From: DATLGB01 sp963740765
GTDB lineage: Bacteria; Actinomycetota; Thermoleophilia; Solirubrobacterales; Solirubrobacteraceae
Reading direction: 5' to 3'
Length of the DNA: 64,000 nucleotides
Assembly: GCA_963740765.1 (NCBI GenBank)
Contig: CAVUFN010000012.1
Location: forward strand, 74,585-138,584
In this document: piece by piece, positions 23,091 through 31,610 of the stretch
Layout: each line of letters begins with the position of its first letter
Position numbering within the stretch: position 1 is the first letter of the stretch
The notes under the pieces: generated by a model
Told to the model about the DNA's origin: nothing
Database searches by the model: none
The model's input: the letters and a program-made list of their open reading frames with translations, nothing else
Position numbers and translations under genes: made by a program

Positions 23091-26066
23091 ATGGAAGCCA
23101 TGCGGCAAAACGCCTGGCGCATCCATCTCGCGGCCGGCGCGGCCCTCGTGGCGCTGTTCGTCATCGTCCCCCCGCTGCGGGGCAATGACGCGCTCGTCAA
23201 CCTGGTCGCGCTGTCGGCGGCACTCGCCGTCGCGGCCGGCGTACGCCTTCACCGCCCCGCCTCGCGGCCGATCTGGGACGCGTTCATGGTCGGCCTGGCC
23301 CTGTTCTGGCTCGCCGACCTGTACGCGGTCGGCTACCCGTTCCTGACCGGCGACCAGCTGGGCTACCCGTCCGTGGCCGACGCGGCGGCGATCGCCGCCT
23401 ACCCGGCGCTCGCCGCCGGCCTGCTCGGGCTCGCCCGCCGGCGAACGCTCCAGCCCGACGGCGCCGGCCTGACCGACGCCGTCATCATCACGATCGGGCT
23501 GTCGCTCCCCGCGTGGGTGTACCTGATCGCTCCGGCCCTGCACGACTCGCCCGACCTGCTCGGCACGCTGACGTCGGTCGCGCGCCCGCTCGGCGACCTG
23601 CTCCTCGCCGCCGCCGCCGTCCGCATCGCCGTCGACGCCGGCCGCCGCCCGCCGGCCTTCTACCTCCTCGCCGCGAGCATCATGACCGTCCTGGTCACCG
23701 ACTTCGTCCACGGGCTCGCGCTGCGCAGCGGGGCCGACTACGGGCTGCTGCCGGACCTCGGCCGGCTCGTCTTCGCCGTGCTGTGGGGCGCCGCGGCGCT
23801 GCATCCGTCGATGGCCGAGCTGGAGCAGCCCACGCCACCCGTCGCGCGGCACCTCACGCCCGGCCGCCTGTCGCTGCTGACCGCCGCCTGCCTGATGGCG
23901 CCGGTCCTGCTCTTCGTCCAGCTCACCACCGCCACCGTCGACATCGTGGTGGTCGCGGGTGCAGCCGTCGCCCTCGTCGTCCTCGCCCTATCGCGCATGA
24001 CCGGGCTCGTCCGCGAGGAGGAGCGCGTGGTCGAGCGCGAGCGCGTGCTCGGGGCGGTCGGCGAGCAGCTCCTGGCGTCGACCTCCGGCGAGGAGACGAC
24101 CGCCGCCTTCCTGGACGGCGCCCGGCGGATCGCCGGCCCGGACGCTGAGGTCGTCCTGCGAGCGCCGGGTGACTCCGTGCCACCGCCGGCCGACGCGGCC
24201 GGCCGCTTCACGTTCGACCTGCGCCCGCGGGGCGAGCACGTCGGGACCCTGGACATCCGCACGAAGGGGGCGATCGCCCCGGGCGCCCTCACCGGCCTGG
24301 ACGCGCTCTCCACGCAGGTGTCACTGGCGATGGAGAGCGCCGCACTGCAGCAGGAGGTCCAGACCCGGCGCGTCGCCGCCCGCTACCAGGCCCTGATCCA
24401 GCACTCCAGCGATCTCATCACGGTCATGGACCGGGCGGGACGCATCGCCTACCAGAGTCCCTCGATCGGGAAGCTGCTCGGCTACGAGCAAGACGAGATC
24501 GTCGGGACGTCGGTCTTCGCGCTCGTCAGCCCGGCCGACGAGCCGATGCTGCGCCAGCTCCTCCACGCTGCCGCGGACGGCCGGACGGAGGTGCTCGAGT
24601 GCAAGCTCGTCCACCGCGACGGCACGGCACGCGATGTCGAGGTGCAGCTCACCGACCTCTGCCACGACGAGGACGTCGGCGGCATCGTGCTCAACGCCCG
24701 CGACGTCAGCGAGCGCCGCGCCGTCGAGGAACAGCTCGCCCACCAGGCCTTCCACGACCCGGTCACCGATCTGGCCAACCGCGCGCTGTTCGCCGAGCGG
24801 GTCCGTCACGCGATTGCCCGTCAGCGGCGTGACGCCATGGGCCTGGCCGTGCTGTTCATCGACCTCGACGACTTCAAGGTCGTCAACGACAGCCTCGGCC
24901 ACGACGCCGGCGACCGCGTGCTGGTCGAGGTCGCCCACCGGCTGTCGGACGCCATCCGCGCCTCCGACACCGCCGCCCGCCTCGGCGGCGACGAGTTCGC
25001 GATCCTGCTCGAGGGCGTCCGCGACGCCCAGGAGGCCGCCGACAGCGCCGAACGGCTCCTCGAGAGCCTCACCGAGCCGATCCAGCTTCCCGAGAAGGAG
25101 CTCTCGCAACGGTGCAGCATGGGCATCGCCGTGATCGAGGAAGGCGTGGTCAACGCGGACGCCAACGCCGACACGCTGATCCGCGATGCCGACGCCGCGA
25201 TGTACATCGCGAAGTCCGACGGGATGGGCAGCTACCGCCTCTTCGAGCCCGCGATGCACCAGGGTGTCCTCGCGCGCCTCGAGCTCCGCAGCGACCTCCA
25301 ACGGGCGCTGCACGACGGCGAGTTCGAGCTGTACTACCAGCCGCTCATGCAGCTCACCAGCGGCGCGCTGAAGGGCTTCGAGGCGCTGCTGCGCTGGCGC
25401 CAGCCCAACGGCGAGCTCGTGCCGCCTGACGAATTCATCGGCTTCGCCGAGGAGACGGGCCTGATCGTCCCGATCGGCCGCTGGGCGCTCCGCGAGGGCT
25501 GTCGCCAGGCCGTCGTGCTCAACGCCCTCCGGGAGGACGAGCGACCGCTCTACATGAGCGTCAACCTGTCCGTCAAGCAGCTCCAGCACGCCGACATCGT
25601 CACGGACGTCCGCGAGGCGCTCGAGACCACGGGGCTCGACCCGGCGCTCCTGATGCTCGAGATCACCGAGACGATGATGATGATCGACACCGACAACGCC
25701 ATCCGGCGCCTCGAGGCGCTCAAAGCGATCGGCGTGCGGCTCGCAATGGACGACTTCGGGACGGGCTACTCGTCGCTGAGCTACCTGCACCGCTTCCCCG
25801 TCGACGTGCTCAAGATGGACCGGTCCTTCCTGACCGAGCATCCCGACGGACTCATCTCCGACCTCGCCGGCGCCGTCGTGGCGATCGGCGAGAAGATGCA
25901 GCTCGACGTCATCGCCGAGGGCATCGAGCACGCGGAGCAGTGGACGAGCCTGCGCGACCTCGGCTGCCAGCTCGGGCAGGGCTTCCACTTCGCCCGTCCG
26001 ATGGAGCCCGCGGCCGCGGAGGACTTCGTCCGCGCGCAATCGGGCGTGAGTTCCGCGCCCGTCTGA
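23091..26066 (+). CDS. Membrane PAS-GGDEF-EAL c-di-GMP enzyme
   Basis: A 991-residue protein predicted to both make and break c-di-GMP. An N-terminal domain of about eight to nine TM helices (to ~residue 300) ends in VLWGAAALHPS. A GAF-like stretch follows, then PAS (~425-545, HSSDLITVMDRAG), GGDEF (~550-715) and EAL (~735-985). GGDEF is intact, with the RxxD inhibitory site (RASD) five residues before it. EAL keeps EALLRW, the Asn of MSVNLS, LEITET, AMDDFGTGYSS, VLKMDRSF and VIAEGIE, so both active sites look functional. ATG 23091 was chosen; TTG 23076 or ATG 23100 are also possible. A paralogue lies at 52848. Confidence 0.9.
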   Translation: MEAMRQNAWRIHLAAGAALVALFVIVPPLRGNDALVNLVALSAALAVAAGVRLHRPASRPIWDAFMVGLALFWLADLYAVGYPFLTGDQLGYPSVADAAAIAAYPALAAGLLGLARRRTLQPDGAGLTDAVIITIGLSLPAWVYLIAPALHDSPDLLGTLTSVARPLGDLLLAAAAVRIAVDAGRRPPAFYLLAASIMTVLVTDFVHGLALRSGADYGLLPDLGRLVFAVLWGAAALHPSMAELEQPTPPVARHLTPGRLSLLTAACLMAPVLLFVQLTTATVDIVVVAGAAVALVVLALSRMTGLVREEERVVERERVLGAVGEQLLASTSGEETTAAFLDGARRIAGPDAEVVLRAPGDSVPPPADAAGRFTFDLRPRGEHVGTLDIRTKGAIAPGALTGLDALSTQVSLAMESAALQQEVQTRRVAARYQALIQHSSDLITVMDRAGRIAYQSPSIGKLLGYEQDEIVGTSVFALVSPADEPMLRQLLHAAADGRTEVLECKLVHRDGTARDVEVQLTDLCHDEDVGGIVLNARDVSERRAVEEQLAHQAFHDPVTDLANRALFAERVRHAIARQRRDAMGLAVLFIDLDDFKVVNDSLGHDAGDRVLVEVAHRLSDAIRASDTAARLGGDEFAILLEGVRDAQEAADSAERLLESLTEPIQLPEKELSQRCSMGIAVIEEGVVNADANADTLIRDADAAMYIAKSDGMGSYRLFEPAMHQGVLARLELRSDLQRALHDGEFELYYQPLMQLTSGALKGFEALLRWRQPNGELVPPDEFIGFAEETGLIVPIGRWALREGCRQAVVLNALREDERPLYMSVNLSVKQLQHADIVTDVREALETTGLDPALLMLEITETMMMIDTDNAIRRLEALKAIGVRLAMDDFGTGYSSLSYLHRFPVDVLKMDRSFLTEHPDGLISDLAGAVVAIGEKMQLDVIAEGIEHAEQWTSLRDLGCQLGQGFHFARPMEPAAAEDFVRAQSGVSSAPV

Positions 26067-26103
26067 GGACCGTCGTCTCGGCGTGAGGAGCGCCCGGGTC
26101 GGG

Positions 26104-28407
26104 TCAGCGCTTCTTCGAGACGCAGGGGTGGTAGACGCGAGTGTCGACGAGCGTGCGGCCGCCGGCGTAGCGCATCCTGAGCTTGACGACCGTGCGGCCA
26201 CGGCCGCGGCCCTTGAGCGAGATGCGCGTGTGCGTCTTGCCCCGTCGGAGCGTGGCGACGCGCTTGCCCGCCACCGTCACGACGGTGCGCTGCAAGCCGC
26301 GCCGCAGCTTCCGGCGGACGTGGACGCGGAACGCCCGGCGGCTGGCGCAGCGGGCGACGTGCGACTTCGTCGCCGCCTTGTCGGCCTTGGCGGCGTCGGC
26401 CGTCACGAACAGCTGCTTGGCCACGGACGGGACCAGCGACCCGTCGGCCGCCTTGCCGTTCGCGAACAGCATGTACGGGCCAGGGGGCGCGACGTTGCCG
26501 TCGGGCGGCGAGGCCACCGTGACGGTCCCCTTGCCGCGGCCCACGACCTTGAGCATCACCGTGCGCTGGTCGGCGTCGACGATGTGGGTGATCGCCGAGT
26601 TGCGCACGAGCGCAACCGACTCGATCTTCGCGGGATCGTCCACCGGGATCTCGAACGTGCGGGCGTAGCCCATCAGGTCAGGCGTCTTGGCGAGGCGGAT
26701 GACCGGACGCGACCCCTTGAACAGGTACGGCGGCTTGAACACCTCGAACGAGGGGTCGCGGCCGTCGTGCGGGGCGAAGCCGCCCGGCAGGGTCGTGTTG
26801 TTCAGGTACAGCGTCGAGATCGTCGCGTGGCCGCCGACGAGGACCTCGCCGCTGGGCAGCAGGACCGCGGTGTTGTGATAGGTGCGCGGATTGTGCTGGG
26901 TCGCGATCGGCGTCCACTTGCCCGTGGCCGGGTCGAAGAGCTCGGACTGCTGGATCGGCAGCTCGGTGCCGGGGCCGACGACCTCGTCGACGTTGGCGCC
27001 CGAGAACACGACGACCTGACCCGTTGGCAACTGGATGTTCTGTCCGAACCAGCGCGCCTGGTTGAGCGGGCTGGTCGCCTTCTGAGAGACCGTTTCCTTG
27101 CCGCCGGCCGTGTCGATCGTCGTGATCGACGACTGGTCGGTGGCGACGTAGGAGCCGGGTGACGGCGGGCCGAAGACGCCGCCCGCGGTGAGGAAGCTCG
27201 CCTTCGTGTACGAGCCGTCGGCCTCGGGGGTCAGCGGCAGCATCGTCGAGGACGTCGAGCCGCGGAAGCCGGGCGCCAGCGGGGTGGCGGTGTTCCCGAC
27301 GCCGAGCTGGGTCCACGTGCTCGTCTTGGGATCCAGTGTGGCGAGGAACTCCCAGTTGGCCTCGCCGACGGACTGGCCGAAGGGGTTGAACGACTGCCCG
27401 TCGGCGTTGAAGAACGCGTGGCCGTTGGGCAGCAGGTGCATGCGCGGGTACAGCGGCAGGTCGTAGTCCGCGCTCGCCGGAAGGACGGTCCACTTGCCCG
27501 TCGCGGGGTCGTACTTCTCGACCGCCTTGACGTTGGTCCCCGAATCCTGCGGGTGGTCGGGGTAGACGGGCTTGAGCAGCTTGCCGACGCCGGAGAAGTC
27601 CAGGTACGTGCCGTCTCCCTGCTCGAGCAGCGTCGGGTACCAGCGCCGGCTGCCCGTGTCGCCCGTCTGCGTGAAGCTGTTGGACTCGGGGTCGTAGATC
27701 CGCGTGGCCTTGAGGCCGGTCAGCTCGACCGCGCCGAAGGGGATGCCGTCGACACCCGGGTCCAGCGAGTAGTCGGTGCCGCCCTGGACGAGGATGCGCC
27801 CGTCGGGCAGGAACGACTGGTGGGAGCCGAACAGCGCACCGTCGTTGTAGGTCTCGGTCGTCTGCCCGCCGGGGATCAGCGGCTCGCCGGGGTCACCCTG
27901 TGGGTTGGCGCCGCCGTCGAAGGGCTTGGTGGGCGCCCAGGAGAAATGGGCGTTGTCCTTGCCGAGGTCGAGCCTTCGCGCCGCGTCGTTGGTGAAGGTC
28001 TTGCCGCCCTCCGTGACGATGGAGAAGCGGTTGTTCTCCGTTCCCTCGAGGGCGTCCCAGTACACGATCTTGCCGTTGGGCAGAGCGGCGAGCGTGCCGG
28101 CGGCGGGTTTGCAGATGAGCCCCTCGCCGATGTTGGTGTTGGGCGGATTGCCCTTGACGCACTTCTCGTCCGTCGTCTGGCCGTTGACGGTCGGCTCCGC
28201 GCGCGGTGCGCTGAACTCGCCGTTGGCCGCCGCGCCTCCCGGCGTCTCGATGATCTCCGGCGCCAGCAGTTTGACCCTCACGAGGTCGGAGGCGGTCTCG
28301 ATCTGATCCAGCCGGAGGCCGTTGGGCGCGTGTGCGCTCGCACCCACGGGCACCGCGAGGCACCCTGTCGCCACTGCCACTCCCAGCACACCGCGTGCGC
28401 GCTTCAT
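26104..28407 (-). CDS. Secreted galactose-oxidase-like kelch/DUF1929 protein
   Basis: A 767-residue exported protein: signal peptide (VLGVAVATGCLAVPVGASA), kelch-type beta-propeller, a DUF1929 Ig-like domain (VALVRNSAITHIVDADQR at ~590-620), and a C-terminal basic tail with two Cys. Of the copper-radical-oxidase residues, RRWYPT (Tyr), PRTYHNTAVLLPSGEV (Tyr-His) and the ITH His are present. The cross-link Cys is a Gly (ALFGSHQSFLPDGR where active enzymes have FC). The Cys-Tyr cofactor cannot form in the normal way, so activity as a galactose/glyoxal oxidase is doubtful. GGGAGTGA lies just before the ATG as Shine-Dalgarno. Confidence 0.82.
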   Translation of the reverse strand: MKRARGVLGVAVATGCLAVPVGASAHAPNGLRLDQIETASDLVRVKLLAPEIIETPGGAAANGEFSAPRAEPTVNGQTTDEKCVKGNPPNTNIGEGLICKPAAGTLAALPNGKIVYWDALEGTENNRFSIVTEGGKTFTNDAARRLDLGKDNAHFSWAPTKPFDGGANPQGDPGEPLIPGGQTTETYNDGALFGSHQSFLPDGRILVQGGTDYSLDPGVDGIPFGAVELTGLKATRIYDPESNSFTQTGDTGSRRWYPTLLEQGDGTYLDFSGVGKLLKPVYPDHPQDSGTNVKAVEKYDPATGKWTVLPASADYDLPLYPRMHLLPNGHAFFNADGQSFNPFGQSVGEANWEFLATLDPKTSTWTQLGVGNTATPLAPGFRGSTSSTMLPLTPEADGSYTKASFLTAGGVFGPPSPGSYVATDQSSITTIDTAGGKETVSQKATSPLNQARWFGQNIQLPTGQVVVFSGANVDEVVGPGTELPIQQSELFDPATGKWTPIATQHNPRTYHNTAVLLPSGEVLVGGHATISTLYLNNTTLPGGFAPHDGRDPSFEVFKPPYLFKGSRPVIRLAKTPDLMGYARTFEIPVDDPAKIESVALVRNSAITHIVDADQRTVMLKVVGRGKGTVTVASPPDGNVAPPGPYMLFANGKAADGSLVPSVAKQLFVTADAAKADKAATKSHVARCASRRAFRVHVRRKLRRGLQRTVVTVAGKRVATLRRGKTHTRISLKGRGRGRTVVKLRMRYAGGRTLVDTRVYHPCVSKKR

Positions 28408-28497
28408 GTCACTCCCGCCCCTGTTGTTGACCCGCCTGCTGACACCGAGTCAGCGTGTCTTCTGGCGGTGCTACCCGCCGCTCGGATCACCGGAACG

Positions 28498-28527
28498 TTG
28501 GTATGCGGACCCCCGCGCACATAGGGT
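28498..28527 (+). promoter_or_regulatory. Candidate promoter for the GH15 gene
   Basis: TTGGTA (28498-28503), an 18-base spacer and TAGGGT (28522-28527), 9 bases before GTG 28537. It lies in the 129-base divergent gap, the longest promoter region in this part of the window. Confidence 0.35.
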
Positions 28528-28536
28528 TCGCTGACC

Positions 28537-30507
28537 GTGCGCCAACTCGCCGCCGCCCAGGACCGTCAGCGCAGTCCGTTCCCGCCCATCGCGGACTACG
28601 GCTTCCTGAGCGATTGCGAGGCCAGCGCGCTGATCGCGCCCAGCGGCAACGTCGAGTGGATGTGCCTGCCGCGGATGGACTCCCCCAGCGTGTTCGGCGC
28701 CATCCTCGACCGCGACGCCGGGCTCTTCCGCATCGGCCCTGCCGACGTCCGCGTCCCCGCCGCGCGGCGCTACCTGCCCGGGACGATGGTCCTGGAGACG
28801 AGCTGGGACACCAGCGGCGGCTGGGTGATCGTCCGCGACGTGCTGCTGATCGGGCCCTGGCACCACGACGGCGACCGGTCGGGCACGCATCGCCGGACGC
28901 CGACCGACTACGACGCCGACCACGTCCTGCTGCGCACGGTGCGCTGCGTCAACGGCGAGGTCCAGATCACGCTCGACTGCGAGCCGGCCTTCGACTACGG
29001 GCGCCAGCGCGAGCGCTGGGAGTACGGCAGCGACGGCTACCACGAGGCGAAGATCAAGCACGAGGACCTCGAGCTGCGTCTCGTCAGCGACCTCAACCTC
29101 GGGCTGGAGGGGCCGCGGGCGACCGCGCGCCACATGATGAAGGAGGGCGAGCAGCTGTTCTGCGCGCTGGCGTGGAGCGAGCACGACCCGCCGCGCGAGT
29201 TCGGCGACGCCTACGAGCGGCTGCAGTGGACGGCCCACCACTGGCAGCACTGGCTGGCGCGCGGCCAGTTCCCCGACCATCCCTGGCGCAACTACCTGCA
29301 GCGCTCGGCGCTCACGCTCAAGGGGCTCACCTACGCCCCGACGGGTGCGATCCTGGCCGCGGCGACGACCTCCCTGCCCGAGACGCCGCAGGGCGAGCGC
29401 AACTGGGACTACCGCTACACGTGGATCCGCGACGCGACCTTCGCGCTGTGGGGGATGTACACGCTCGGCTTCGACTGGGAGGCCAACGACTTCTTCTACT
29501 TCGTCGCCGACTGCGCGGAGCAGGCCAAGGGCCGGCTGCAGATCATGTACGGCATCGACGGGCGCTCCGAGCTGACCGAGGAGACGCTCGACCACCTCAA
29601 CGGCTACGAGGGCGCGCGGCCGGTGCGCATCGGCAACGGTGCGTACGACCAGGACCAGCACGACGTCTGGGGCGCCGTGCTGGACTCGATCTACCTGCAC
29701 ACCAAGTCGCGCGATTCGCTGCCCGAGCGGCTGTGGCCGATCCTCAAGCAGCAGGTCGAGATGGCCATCGAGAACTGGAAGGACCCCGACCGCGGGATCT
29801 GGGAGGTCCGCGGCGAGCCGCAGCATTTCACCTCCTCCAAGCTCATGTGCTGGGTCGCCCTGGACCGCGGCGCGCGGCTGGCCGAGCTGCGCGAGGACTG
29901 GGATCGCGCGGCGGAGTGGCAGAAGGTGGCCGACGAGATCCAGGACGACATCTGCGAGAACGCGCTCGACGACCGCGGCGTGTTCACCCAGCACTACGGC
30001 ACGGACGCGCTCGACGCGTCGGTGCTGCTGATGCCGCTGGTGCGCTTCCTGCCGCCGACCGACGAGCGCATCCGCGCGACGGTGCTGGCGATCGCCGACG
30101 AGCTGTCCGAGGATGGCATGGTCGTCCGCTACCGCACGGGTGAGACCGACGACGGACTGCACGGCGAGGAGGGCACCTTCACGATCTGCTCGTTCTGGCT
30201 CGTGTCGGCGCTCTGCGAGATCGGCGAGGTCGTGCGGGCCCGGGAGCTGTGCGAGCGGCTGCTGTCCTACGCGTCCGACCTCGGCCTCTACGCCGAGGAG
30301 ATCGACCCGCGCTCGGGCCGCCACCTCGGCAACTTCCCCCAGGCGTTCACGCACCTGGCCTTGATCAACGCGGTGATGCACGTGATCCACGCCGACGAGG
30401 CGCTCGAGGGCACGCAGCCGCTGACCTTCGGCCGGGGGCTCGCGCGAGGGCGTCCCCAGGGCATGGGAGTATTGGCCGACAACTCTGAACAAGGGGGAGA
30501 CGCATGA
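28537..30507 (+). CDS. Glycoside hydrolase family 15 protein (trehalase/glucoamylase-like)
   Basis: A 656-residue protein with the two-part GH15 build: an N-terminal beta-sandwich starting PPIADYGFLSDCEASALIAP, typical of actinobacterial trehalase-like GH15, and an (alpha/alpha)6 barrel from about residue 260. Active-site regions are RNWDYRYTWIRDATFALWG, DRGIWEVRGEPQHFTSSKLM (general-acid Glu in WE) and GEEGTFTICSFWLVSAL (second Glu). There is no signal peptide, so it is probably cytoplasmic and acts on trehalose or short alpha-glucans; the exact sugar is not decidable. The GTG start fits a leaderless mRNA. The stop overlaps the next ATG by 4 bases. Confidence 0.9.
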   Translation: MRQLAAAQDRQRSPFPPIADYGFLSDCEASALIAPSGNVEWMCLPRMDSPSVFGAILDRDAGLFRIGPADVRVPAARRYLPGTMVLETSWDTSGGWVIVRDVLLIGPWHHDGDRSGTHRRTPTDYDADHVLLRTVRCVNGEVQITLDCEPAFDYGRQRERWEYGSDGYHEAKIKHEDLELRLVSDLNLGLEGPRATARHMMKEGEQLFCALAWSEHDPPREFGDAYERLQWTAHHWQHWLARGQFPDHPWRNYLQRSALTLKGLTYAPTGAILAAATTSLPETPQGERNWDYRYTWIRDATFALWGMYTLGFDWEANDFFYFVADCAEQAKGRLQIMYGIDGRSELTEETLDHLNGYEGARPVRIGNGAYDQDQHDVWGAVLDSIYLHTKSRDSLPERLWPILKQQVEMAIENWKDPDRGIWEVRGEPQHFTSSKLMCWVALDRGARLAELREDWDRAAEWQKVADEIQDDICENALDDRGVFTQHYGTDALDASVLLMPLVRFLPPTDERIRATVLAIADELSEDGMVVRYRTGETDDGLHGEEGTFTICSFWLVSALCEIGEVVRARELCERLLSYASDLGLYAEEIDPRSGRHLGNFPQAFTHLALINAVMHVIHADEALEGTQPLTFGRGLARGRPQGMGVLADNSEQGGDA

Positions 30508-31610
30508 GCGAGACGGACATTCCGGCGGGCTGGCAGCCCGATCCGCGCGGTCGCCACGAGTACCGCTACTGGGACGGGACGCAGTGGACCGACCACGTGT
30601 CCGACAAGGGCGAGGTCTCGCAGGACCCCGTCGCCGACGTGGGCGGCTCGGCCGAGCCGGCGGCGAGCGCCGGAGCGGCGTCCGAGCCGGCGACCGAGGT
30701 GCAGCCGGAGTCCGCTCCCGAGCCGGTCGCCGCGAGCGAGCCGGTCGCCGCGGGCGAGCCGGACCCCGCGCCCGAGCCCGTCGCCGCCACGCCAACGCCA
30801 GGCCCCGAGCCCACCCCCGCCTCCAGCGCGTCACCGCCCGGCGGGCCGACCGAGCCGGCGACGAACACGACGAGCGCGCGCGCGGCCGCCGACGAGCTCA
30901 TCAGCGGCAAGTCCGACGGAGTCGCGACGATCCTCAGCGTCATCGCCCCGGGCTCCGGCCACTTCTACCTGGGCGCGTCCAACGCGGTCCCGGTCGGCGT
31001 CGGGCTGCTCGGCGCCACGCTGCTGGGCGTCGTCCTCGCCTACTTCAGCTTCCTGCTCTTCATCATCGGCCTGGTGATCATCGTCGGCGCCGCGGGCTTC
31101 GCGCTGGTCGACCTGCGCGGCGGCGTGGAGGCGGTGCAGAACGTGAGCGTGCCGGCCAACATCGGAGGCATCCTGCTGCTGGTGGCGGGCGTGCTGATGC
31201 TCGTCGGGCTCTTCCTGCCCTTCTACCACATCAAGGTGGACGCGGGCCAGCTCGGATCCATCGGCGGCAACGTCAGCGCGTGGGACGCGTTCGAGATCCT
31301 CCGGCTGATCTGGCTGATCGTCGCCGTCGCCGCGATCGTGGCCGGCGCCGCGTCGCTCGGGCTCGGCCCGGTGACGGCGGCCGAGCTGCCGACGTCGCTG
31401 CCGCAGATCGTCGCCATCGGCGGCGCGGTCGCCGCGGTCCTGGTCCTCTTCCGCATGTTCGTGGACGGCGCCGGGCTCCCGGACACCGGCGGCACGAACG
31501 TCGACCTCAGCGTCGGCCGCGCCTTCGGCGCGTTCATCCTGCTCGACGCCGGCCTGATCATCGTGCTGTCGAACCTCGGCCTGCTGCGGTCACTTAGACA
31601 GAACCGCTAG
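30504..31610 (+). CDS. DUF2510-domain multi-pass membrane protein
   Basis: A 368-residue protein. The N-terminus is a DUF2510 module (IPAGWQPDPRGRHEYRYWDG, then TQWTDHV), common in actinobacterial membrane proteins. Residues ~45-125 form a Pro/Glu/Ala-rich linker. The rest has about seven hydrophobic segments: GVATILSVIAPGSGHFYLGA, a TM2-like amphipathic pair, then AFEILRLIWLIVAVAAIVAG and the final ILLDAGLIIVLSNLGLL. Its role is unknown. It is translationally coupled to the GH15 gene and overlaps the 3' end of the convergent glycosyltransferase-like gene by 21 bases. Confidence 0.8.
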   Translation: MSETDIPAGWQPDPRGRHEYRYWDGTQWTDHVSDKGEVSQDPVADVGGSAEPAASAGAASEPATEVQPESAPEPVAASEPVAAGEPDPAPEPVAATPTPGPEPTPASSASPPGGPTEPATNTTSARAAADELISGKSDGVATILSVIAPGSGHFYLGASNAVPVGVGLLGATLLGVVLAYFSFLLFIIGLVIIVGAAGFALVDLRGGVEAVQNVSVPANIGGILLLVAGVLMLVGLFLPFYHIKVDAGQLGSIGGNVSAWDAFEILRLIWLIVAVAAIVAGAASLGLGPVTAAELPTSLPQIVAIGGAVAAVLVLFRMFVDGAGLPDTGGTNVDLSVGRAFGAFILLDAGLIIVLSNLGLLRSLRQNR

